From positions 1 to 7,054 of the forward strand of contig PMKG01000333.1 of NCBI GenBank assembly GCA_003157675.1: DNA of 7,054 nt, written 5' to 3'. Shown piece by piece: positions 1-4,810 of this stretch. Positions within the stretch are counted from its first letter, which is position 1. Each line of letters opens with the position of its first letter. The notes beneath the pieces were generated by a model, which was not told where the DNA came from, did not search any database, and saw only the letters and a list, made by a program, of their open reading frames with translations. The translations under genes and the position numbers were made by a program. The stretch is from Acidobacteriota bacterium (GTDB lineage: Bacteria > Acidobacteriota > Vicinamibacteria > Vicinamibacterales > Fen-181).

Positions 1-1879
1 CGTCATCGACGAGCTGCACGCCTATCGCGGCGTGTTCGGCAGCCACCTCGCCAACGTCCTGCGCCGGCTGCGCCGCATCTGCCAGCACTACGGCTCCGAC
101 CCGATCTTCATCTGTTCCTCGGCGACCATCGCCAACCCGAAGGAGCTGGCCGAGCGGCTGACCGAGAGGCCGTTCGAGCTGGTCGAGGAGAGCGGCGCGC
201 CGCGCGGGGAGAAGTTCTTCTTCTTCGTCAACCCGCCGATCGTCAACAGGCAGCTCGGCATCCGCCGGTCCTACACGCAGGAAACCCGTCGCGTCACCCT
301 CGAGTTCCTCCGTCGCGGCCTGCAGGTGATCGTGTTCGCGCAGAGCCGGCTGGTGACCGAGATCCTGACGCGCTACCTGAAGGACACGATCCAGGGGCCG
401 CCCGGCGCGGACGATGCCGTCAGAGGGTATCGGGGAGGCTACCTGCCGAACCGGAGGCGCGAGATCGAGAAAGGGCTGCGCGACGGCGACGTCCGCGCCG
501 TCGTGGCCACCAGCGCGCTCGAGCTGGGAATCGACATCGGCGCGCTCGACGTCGCGGTGCTCGCGGGATACCCGGGCACGATCGCCGCGACCTGGCAGCG
601 TGCCGGCCGCGCCGGCCGACGCGCCGGCCAGTCGGCCGCCGTGCTCGTGGCGAGCAGCGCCCCGCTCGACCAGTACGTCGTCCGCAATCCGTCGTATTTC
701 TTCGACGCCTCGCCCGAACACGCGCTCATCAACCCGGACAACCTGCAGATCCTGGTCGCGCACATCAAGTGCGCTGCCTTCGAGCTGCCGTTCGGCGCCC
801 GCGAGGTGTTCGGGCGCGAGAGCGTGCAGGACATCCTGCAGATCCTCTCCGAGGAAGGGCTCGTGCACCTGGCGGAGGGGCAGGCGCCGGACGAGGAAGC
901 GCACTGGCACTGGACGAACGAGTCGTACCCGGCTGACGCCATCAGCCTGCGGTCGGTGTCGTCGGACAACTTCGTCGTCCTCGACACGACCGACCACACG
1001 CGCGTCATCGGCGAGACCGACTTCACGAGCGCGCCCTCGACCCTGCACGAGAAGGCCATCTACATCGTCGAAGGCACGCTCTACCAGGTCGAGAAGCTCG
1101 ACTTCGAGAACCGCAAGGCGTTTGTCCGCCAGGTGGAGTGCGATTACTACACCGACGCGATCCGCTACGACCGGGTCACCATTCTCGACACGTTCGAGAC
1201 TGCCCCCGTCAGGCCTCCGATTCAGATAGCGCAGGGCTTCAGCCCTGCGCCGTCACGCGCGAACGGTTGGGCCCACGGCGAGGTCCACGTCGTCTCGCGC
1301 GTCGTCGGTTTCAAGAAGATCAAGTTCTACACGAACGAGAACGTCGGGTCCGGCGAGCTGGATCTGCCCGAACAGGAGATGCACACGACCGGCTGCTGGT
1401 TCACCATTCCCCGGGCGGTGATGACGTCGCTGCCCTACGGCGGCGACGACCGGCGCGATGGCGTCGTCGGCCTCGCGTTCGCCATGCGCCAGGTCGCGCA
1501 GTTCCTGCTGATGTGCGACCGCCACGACATCGGCGTGTCGATCGGCAACGGCCGCGCGGCGGACGTGCCGCAGGAGGCCGTCGTGGCCGGCGGGAGCGGA
1601 GCGTCGGGCGCCGTCGCACGGCTCGGCCGCGGCCGCGCCGCCGGCCAGGCGCCGGTCGACTACGACGAGCCGCGCGTGTTCGTCTACGACAACTACCCGG
1701 GCGGCATCGGCCTGTCCGAGCCGCTGTTCTCGATGCGCCAGTCGCTCGTCGAGAAGACGCGCGACCTCATCGCCACCTGTCCGTGCGAGTCGGGCTGCCC
1801 GTCGTGCGTGGGGCCGCTCGGCGAGGTCGGGCCGCTGGCCAAGCGGGTCGCGCTCGACATCCTCGCGCGCGTCGGCTAG
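1..1879 (+). CDS. mrfA: MrfA-like SF2 DNA helicase with C-terminal DUF1998/MZB zinc domain (5'-truncated by window)
   Basis: This is an ATP-dependent superfamily 2 DNA helicase of the YprA/MrfA family. The B. subtilis member is a 3'-to-5' helicase that works with the nuclease MrfB in UvrA-independent repair of mitomycin lesions. The reading frame is open from base 2 and begins at Walker B (VIDELHAYRGVFGSH, DELH at visible residues 3-6), so the N-terminal Q-motif, Walker A and RecA-1 start lie upstream. The GTG at 32 is therefore internal. Visible motifs are SAT at 40-42 (motif III, SATIANP), VIVFAQSR (IV), ATSALELGIDIG (V) and QRAGRAGRR at 199-207 (VI). The tail has the family's four-cysteine cluster C-x-C-x3-C-x2-C (C593, C595, C599, C602), preceded by FVYDNYPGGIGL. 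Visible length is 625 residues. An apparent extra segment around residues 402-422 coincides with a perfect palindrome. The exonuclease follows after 16 bases. The family call is secure; the repair role is inferred from homology. Confidence 0.93.
   Translation, partial: VIDELHAYRGVFGSHLANVLRRLRRICQHYGSDPIFICSSATIANPKELAERLTERPFELVEESGAPRGEKFFFFVNPPIVNRQLGIRRSYTQETRRVTLEFLRRGLQVIVFAQSRLVTEILTRYLKDTIQGPPGADDAVRGYRGGYLPNRRREIEKGLRDGDVRAVVATSALELGIDIGALDVAVLAGYPGTIAATWQRAGRAGRRAGQSAAVLVASSAPLDQYVVRNPSYFFDASPEHALINPDNLQILVAHIKCAAFELPFGAREVFGRESVQDILQILSEEGLVHLAEGQAPDEEAHWHWTNESYPADAISLRSVSSDNFVVLDTTDHTRVIGETDFTSAPSTLHEKAIYIVEGTLYQVEKLDFENRKAFVRQVECDYYTDAIRYDRVTILDTFETAPVRPPIQIAQGFSPAPSRANGWAHGEVHVVSRVVGFKKIKFYTNENVGSGELDLPEQEMHTTGCWFTIPRAVMTSLPYGGDDRRDGVVGLAFAMRQVAQFLLMCDRHDIGVSIGNGRAADVPQEAVVAGGSGASGAVARLGRGRAAGQAPVDYDEPRVFVYDNYPGGIGLSEPLFSMRQSLVEKTRDLIATCPCESGCPSCVGPLGEVGPLAKRVALDILARVG
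1229..1250. repeat. Perfect short palindrome inside the helicase gene
   Basis: Two perfect 10-base arms, GCGCAGGGCT and AGCCCTGCGC, are separated by TC. In the helicase frame the palindrome reads AQGFSPAP (visible residues 410-417). It sits between a conserved strand ending FETAPV and the strongly conserved GEVHVVSRVVGFKKIKFYT block. From memory of the family these two blocks lie closer together in other members, so about 20 residues look inserted. The structure is directly visible; its identity as a dispersed REP-like element is inference. Confidence 0.75.
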
Positions 1880-1882
1880 CCG

Positions 1883-1888
1883 TACAAT
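1883..1888 (+). promoter_or_regulatory. Possible -10 element (TACAAT) for a leaderless mrfB transcript
   Basis: TACAAT is one base from the TATAAT consensus. It lies in the 16-base gap between the two repair genes and is followed by exactly 7 bases before the GTG start at 1896. That is the normal distance from a -10 hexamer to a transcription start. No purine-rich ribosome site precedes the GTG. I see no convincing -35 hexamer at 16-18 bases. The arrangement suits a leaderless mRNA but could also be chance within an operon. Confidence 0.4.
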
Positions 1889-1895
1889 CAATCCT

Positions 1896-3362
1896 GTGGA
1901 CCGTGCCTCTCTCGCCGCCCGCATCCAGGAGATCCTGAAGAACAGGCAGACGCCCGCGCCGGGCGGCTCGGCTTCACCCCGCCAGGGCACGCATGCGGCC
2001 GAAGGCGACGAAGAGGCGGCCTTTGCCGCACGCTGCGCGGCCGCCGAGGCCTCGGCCGGCGTCCTCGACGTGCTGGGCGCCACGGTGCTCGACGGCGCCC
2101 ACGGCGCGTGCGTCGTCGTCGACCGGCACTACCCGGCATCTGGAAGACACGGGCACCACCTCATCGAGCGTTACCTGTCCGCCGCGCGGGCGTCGCTCGG
2201 CGCGCTGCCGTGGTTCCTCGACCGGCACGGGCCGGCCTCGGCCATGCCTGGGGCGGGCCCCAGGCCGCGGCTCGTCTGTTTCGACCTCGAGACGACCGGC
2301 CTCAGCGGCGGCGCAGGCACCTACGCCTTTCTCGTCGGGTTCGGGTATTTCGACGACGAGGGATTCCGGACACGGCAGTTCTTCCTCCGCGGCTTCGGCG
2401 AGGAGCGCGCGCTGCTGCACGCGGTCGAAGAGGAACTCGCGTCTGGCGACGAGGCTGACCGGACGGTGCTGGTGACGTACAACGGCCGCGCGTTCGACGT
2501 GCCGCTCATCGACACCCGGTACCAGATGCACCGGCTCAGGTCACCGTTCGGGGGAATGCCGCACGTGGACATGCTTTTTCCGGCGCGGAGACTTTGGAAG
2601 CGCCGGGCGCCGGCTCCCGACTCGCGGCTTGCGGCTCGCGGCCTTGTCACGCGTGACACCGCCGCAAGTCGCAGGTCGCAAGCCGCAAGCCTGATCGACG
2701 AATCGCCCAACAGCTGCGCCCTGACCGCGATCGAGCGCGATATTCTCGGCCTCCATCGCCAGGACGACGTGCCCGGGTGGGAGATCCCGGCGCGCTACTT
2801 TGGCTATACGCGGACCGGCAATGCCAGCGGCCTTGCCGCCGTGCTCGAGCACAACCGGCTGGACCTGGTGTCGCTCGGCGCGGTGGCCGCGGTGGTTCTC
2901 GAAATGGTTGAAACGGGAGCAGGCGCCGCGCGCGAACGCCACGACAGCCTGGCGCTCGGCCGGCTCTTCGAATCGCTCGGTCGGTTCGAAGACGCCGAAC
3001 ACTGCTTCACGGTCGCGGCGCTCGGCGACGGGACGCTCGAGCGCGAGCCGGAGGGAATGGCCAGGGCCGACGCGCTGCACTGGCTGGCGCTGCACCGGCG
3101 ACGGGCCAGGCGCTTCGACGAGGCGGCGGCCGCCTGGGAGGAGCTGGCCGGGATGTCGGGCATTGACGCCGAGCGTCGCCGCGAGGCGCTCTCAGCGCTG
3201 GCCGTTCACCACGAGCACCGCGTGAAGAACTTGCGGCAGGCGCGCGAGTTCGCGCTCTCTGCCCTCGAGCTGGCCGACGATGCGAAACGTGTGGACGAAG
3301 TCAGGCACCGGCTCGGTCGGCTGTCGAGGAAGCTCGGCGAGGGCGTGGCGCCGATCGACTAG
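1896..3362 (+). CDS. mrfB: MrfB/YprB-like DEDDh 3'-5' exonuclease with TPR-like C-terminus
   Basis: This is a metal-dependent RNase H-fold exonuclease. In B. subtilis MrfB is the nuclease partner of MrfA in excision of mitomycin lesions. All DEDDh motifs are visible: Exo I FDLETTGL (D130, E132), Exo II VTYNGRAFDVPLI (D201) and Exo III EHNRLDLVSL (H319, D323). The family signature DDVPGWEIPARYF lies between Exo II and III. Residues about 345-470 form two or three helical repeats resembling TPRs (LGRLFESLGRFEDAEHCF, LHRRRARRFDEAAAAWEEL). The GTG at 1896 is chosen because it follows the helicase stop by 16 bases and a TACAAT by 7; there is no Shine-Dalgarno. The product of 488 residues is longer than I recall for the Bacillus protein (about 410). 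Part of the excess is a low-complexity segment at about residues 240-272, encoded by an inverted heptad-repeat element. The stop shares CTAG with the convergent DUF1003 gene. Confidence 0.9.
   Translation: MDRASLAARIQEILKNRQTPAPGGSASPRQGTHAAEGDEEAAFAARCAAAEASAGVLDVLGATVLDGAHGACVVVDRHYPASGRHGHHLIERYLSAARASLGALPWFLDRHGPASAMPGAGPRPRLVCFDLETTGLSGGAGTYAFLVGFGYFDDEGFRTRQFFLRGFGEERALLHAVEEELASGDEADRTVLVTYNGRAFDVPLIDTRYQMHRLRSPFGGMPHVDMLFPARRLWKRRAPAPDSRLAARGLVTRDTAASRRSQAASLIDESPNSCALTAIERDILGLHRQDDVPGWEIPARYFGYTRTGNASGLAAVLEHNRLDLVSLGAVAAVVLEMVETGAGAARERHDSLALGRLFESLGRFEDAEHCFTVAALGDGTLEREPEGMARADALHWLALHRRRARRFDEAAAAWEELAGMSGIDAERRREALSALAVHHEHRVKNLRQAREFALSALELADDAKRVDEVRHRLGRLSRKLGEGVAPID
2619..2691. 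repeat. Inverted heptad-repeat element inside the exonuclease gene
   Basis: The left arm is a tandem of 7-base units: GACTCGC, GGCTTGC, GGCTCGC and a partial GGC (2619-2642). The right arm is GCAAGTC, GCAGGTC, GCAAGCC, GCAAGCC (2664-2691). Bases 2619-2642 match the reverse complement of 2661-2684 at 18 of 24 positions, and all six differences are transitions. Between the arms is a perfect 14-base palindrome, TGTCACGCGTGACA (2645-2658). The element is translated in frame as Arg/Ala/Ser-rich sequence between the conserved RRLWKRRAP and SCALTAIERD blocks. The repeat structure is read directly; insertion is inferred. Confidence 0.8.
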
Positions 3363-4216
3363 AACGTCTGGCCCGCACCTTCGCGGGGCAGGCGTTCCCG
3401 GATCAGGTCCTGCAGGTCGCCGACCTGCTCGCCCAGCCGGTTCAGCCGCCCGGCCACGCCCAGGATCTCCGACTCGGCCCGCCGGTTCACCTGGAAATCG
3501 AGTTCGCCGCGCAGGCGGTCCTTCGTGTCCTGCCGGTTCTGGCTCATCATGATGACCGGCGCCTGGATGGCCGCCAGCATCGACAGGAACAGGTTCAGCA
3601 GGATGAACGGGTAAGGGTCCCACGCCGAACGGCCCAGCCGCACGTTCAGGAACGTGTACGCCACCAGGACGACGCCGAACGAGATGATGAAGCGCCAGGA
3701 GCCGCCGAAGTGGGCGACGAGGTCGGCGATGCGCTCGGCCAGCGTGGCTTCCGCCTCGATCACGTCATTCGGGCTGCGCAGGGTGCGGAGGCGCACGAGC
3801 TGCTGGGCGGAATGGAACTGGCGCGCGGTCACCGCCAGCATGTCCATGCCGGCCATCGGCTTGCGTTGGAGGAGGACGGTGATGTCGTTGCGGTCCACTT
3901 CGATGCACACCGTGGCGTCGACGGCCGTCGCCCCGGTTTCGTGCGGCGTGGCTTCGAGCATCGACGCGAGGCCGAAGAAGTCGCCGTCTCTCGGCCGGTC
4001 GATGACCACCTCCTGCTGATCCTCGTCGACCGTGGTGACTTCCACGCATCCCGAGACCAGGACATAGGCGCGTCCGCCGGCATCGCCGATCTTGTAGATG
4101 CGCTGTCTCGGCGCGAACTCCCGCACCTCCACCTGTCCGGCCAATACTCCCGCCTCCTCGTCGTCGAGCAATGCGAAGAGGGGGACCGCCTTCAGCACTT
4201 CCGGCGTGCACTGCAT
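3359..4216 (-). CDS. Membrane protein: cyclic-nucleotide-binding-like domain fused to DUF1003
   Basis: The product is 285 residues. Residues about 8-125 form a CRP/cNMP-type beta-roll (LKAVPLFALLDDEEAGVLA, FAPRQRIYKIGD, AYVLVSGCVEV). Residues about 158-272 are DUF1003, with two membrane segments near 174-192 and 203-224, the signature PFILLNLFLSMLAAIQAP, then IMMSQNRQDTKDR and a charged coiled-coil-like tail. No signal peptide is seen. The cytoplasmic sensor domain presumably controls or tethers the membrane part, but DUF1003 has no known reaction, so I assign no function. The usual phosphate-binding cassette (FGE...R-A) reads FFGLASML...ETGATA: the Glu and Arg that contact cAMP are absent, so classical cAMP binding is doubtful. 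There is no DNA-binding helix-turn-helix. The ATG at 4216 is preceded by GAGGTG (4226-4221) with a 4-base spacer. The gene is transcribed away from rpmE's 3' end across a 212-base gap and converges on mrfB. Confidence 0.88.
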   Translation of the reverse strand: MQCTPEVLKAVPLFALLDDEEAGVLAGQVEVREFAPRQRIYKIGDAGGRAYVLVSGCVEVTTVDEDQQEVVIDRPRDGDFFGLASMLEATPHETGATAVDATVCIEVDRNDITVLLQRKPMAGMDMLAVTARQFHSAQQLVRLRTLRSPNDVIEAEATLAERIADLVAHFGGSWRFIISFGVVLVAYTFLNVRLGRSAWDPYPFILLNLFLSMLAAIQAPVIMMSQNRQDTKDRLRGELDFQVNRRAESEILGVAGRLNRLGEQVGDLQDLIRERLPREGAGQTF

Positions 4217-4220
4217 ACGT

Positions 4221-4226
4221 CACCTC
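4221..4226 (-). promoter_or_regulatory. Shine-Dalgarno site of the DUF1003 gene
   Basis: On the minus strand GAGGTG lies 4 bases before the ATG at 4216. It supports that start over later in-frame candidates. Confidence 0.6.
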
Positions 4227-4262
4227 GATGATTCGACACGCGCGGGCCATCCGCTCGGCAAG

Positions 4263-4271
4263 AGGATAACA
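4263..4271 (-). promoter_or_regulatory. Possible extended -10 promoter of the DUF1003 gene
   Basis: The minus strand reads TGTTATCCT, an extended -10 form (TG-N-TATCCT). It would start transcription near 4256, giving a leader of about 40 bases that contains the GAGGTG ribosome site. No good -35 hexamer is visible at the expected distance, which is tolerable for extended -10 promoters. The call rests on one short match. Confidence 0.3.
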
Positions 4272-4309
4272 GGCAGTGGGGACGTTGACGGGAAGAACCG
4301 TAGAGATTC

Positions 4310-4327
4310 GGAGAAGAGAGGGGAGAG
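4310..4327. other. 18-base purine run in the rpmE/DUF1003 intergenic region
   Basis: An uninterrupted purine tract (GGAGAAGAGAGGGGAGAG on the + strand) is followed at once by the 11-base palindrome GTCCCGGGGAC (4327-4337). It lies in the 212-base gap 4217-4428, the longest non-coding stretch in the window. I see no small ORF there with a credible start. A role in melting or transcription pausing is possible but unsupported. Confidence 0.4.
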
Positions 4328-4358
4328 TCCCGGGGACGTGGCGTGGCGAGATGGAGAT

Positions 4359-4395
4359 GGAGAACGGCGGCTGATCTGCCCGCCCTCCGTTCTCC
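4359..4395 (-). terminator. Hairpin downstream of rpmE (possible terminator, no U-run)
   Basis: The arms GGAGAACGG (4359-4367) and CCGTTCTCC (4387-4395) are perfectly complementary. The stem can be extended by pairing CGG with CCG if AGGG is bulged on the minus strand. It lies about 35-70 bases beyond the rpmE stop in the direction of transcription. On the minus strand the stem is followed by ATCTCCATCTCGCC rather than a T-run, so it is not a classical intrinsic terminator. It may be a 3' stabilising hairpin or part of the local repeat population. Confidence 0.4.
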
Positions 4396-4414
4396 GGAAT
4401 CGGTCTTCGGGTGC

Positions 4415-4446
4415 CCTGCGACGGCGGGCTACGCCGTCGGCGCAGG
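4415..4446. repeat. Long hairpin spanning the rpmE stop codon
   Basis: CCTGCG and ACGGCG (4415-4426) pair with CGCCGT (4432-4437) and CGCAGG (4441-4446). This makes a 12-pair stem with a 3-base CGG bulge and a GGCTA loop. The loop contains the rpmE stop (TAG on the minus strand, 4431-4429). The hairpin therefore encodes the last residues (APAPTA) of L31. It may be a REP-like element that replaced the natural end of the gene, or an atypical terminator; no T-run follows it. Confidence 0.6.
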
Positions 4447-4707
4447 CGCCTCGGGGGTCTTGGCGGACGCCTTCTTTGCCTTCTCGGCCTGCTTGCGGGC
4501 CTCGGAGGTCTGCGCGCCGAACTTCTTGGTGAACCGCTCCACGCGGCCCTCGGTGTCGATCAGCTTCTGACGGCCGGTGAAGAACGGGTGGCACTGCGAG
4601 CAGATTTCCAGCCGGAGCTCGTCCTTGGTGGACCGGGTCTTCCAGGTCGCACCACACGCGCACCGCACTTCGACTTCCTTGTACTTCGGGTGGATACCTT
4701 CCTTCAC
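4429..4707 (-). CDS. rpmE: 50S ribosomal protein L31, zinc-binding (C+) type
   Basis: L31 sits at the central protuberance of the large ribosomal subunit and bridges to the 30S head. The start is the GTG at 4707, giving MKEGIHPKY, the near-universal L31 N-terminus. An AAGGAG ribosome site (4719-4714) lies 6 bases before it. The longer frame from the TTG at 4761 adds 18 residues that include promoter sequence, and I reject it. The product has 92 residues. Zinc ligands are C16, C18, C36 and C39 (CACGATW, CSQCHPF), so this is the C+ form rather than the zinc-independent paralogue. After the conserved GRVERFTKKFG block there is a non-conserved Lys/Ala/Pro-rich tail of about 28 residues, longer than in E. 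coli L31 (70 residues). The end of the tail is encoded by a hairpin. The gene has its own apparent extended -10 promoter and is followed by a 212-base gap. Confidence 0.96.
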   Translation of the reverse strand: MKEGIHPKYKEVEVRCACGATWKTRSTKDELRLEICSQCHPFFTGRQKLIDTEGRVERFTKKFGAQTSEARKQAEKAKKASAKTPEAPAPTA

Positions 4708-4713
4708 GTCGAA

Positions 4714-4719
4714 CTCCTT
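4714..4719 (-). promoter_or_regulatory. Shine-Dalgarno site that fixes the GTG start of rpmE
   Basis: AAGGAG on the minus strand lies 6 bases before the GTG at 4707, an ideal spacing. Together with the conserved MKEGIHPKY N-terminus this decides the start. Confidence 0.8.
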
Positions 4720-4739
4720 CTGAGTGATCCGAACCACCA

Positions 4740-4748
4740 ATTCTAGCA
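4740..4748 (-). promoter_or_regulatory. Extended -10 promoter of rpmE
   Basis: The minus strand reads TGCTAGAAT, a TG-N-TAGAAT extended -10 element. It would start transcription near 4733, giving a leader of about 25 bases that holds the AAGGAG site. A -35 at 17 bases is poor (CTGAGC, inside the heptad repeat), as is common for extended -10 promoters. Its position between the upstream repeat element and the ribosome site is consistent with independent transcription of L31. Confidence 0.5.
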
Positions 4749-4754
4749 CAAGAC

Positions 4755-4810
4755 GGCTCAAGGCTCAGGGCTTAGGGCTCAGGGACGGCCTGAGCTCTGA
4801 GTCTTGAGCC
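4755..4810. repeat. Inverted heptad array between the aldo/keto reductase and rpmE
   Basis: Tandem 7-base units run on the + strand: GGCTCAA, GGCTCAG, GGCTTAG, GGCTCAG (4755-4782). They are then inverted as CCTGAGC, TCTGAGT, CTTGAGC (4789-4809). Arms 4762-4783 and 4789-4810 pair over 22 positions with 18 Watson-Crick matches. The four remaining positions are all G-T pairs on the + strand, so a + strand RNA would form a fully paired 22-step hairpin with loop GACGG. The right arm abuts the reductase stop codon (4812-4810), so on the minus-strand transcript it could serve as a 3' hairpin, but there it has four C-A mismatches and no T-run. Confidence 0.75.

Noticed and set aside
32..34. GTG as the start of the helicase gene
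   Set aside because: The frame is open to the window edge, and the DELH Walker B motif lies upstream of this codon, so the gene begins outside the window.
414..1229. Open frame in another + strand frame within the helicase
   Set aside because: It is out of frame with the conserved helicase motifs, and its product is Arg/Ser/Pro-rich low-complexity sequence typical of a frame shadow.
1253..2083. Open frame of 276 codons on the - strand opposite the helicase and exonuclease
   Set aside because: It crosses two real genes, is Arg/Ala/Asp-rich without domain signatures and has no ribosome site; it mirrors the codon bias of the genuine genes.
2619..2691. CRISPR array
   Set aside because: The repeats are contiguous 7-base units without spacers, lie inside a coding gene, and there are no cas genes.
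4359..4446. Classical intrinsic terminators after rpmE
   Set aside because: Both hairpins are strong but neither is followed by a T-run on the transcribed strand, so only a tentative terminator call is kept for the second one.
4708..4761. 18-residue N-terminal extension of L31 from a TTG at 4761
   Set aside because: It would translate through the apparent -10 element and the AAGGAG site. L31 proteins begin at MKEGIHPKY, which the GTG at 4707 provides with ideal spacing.
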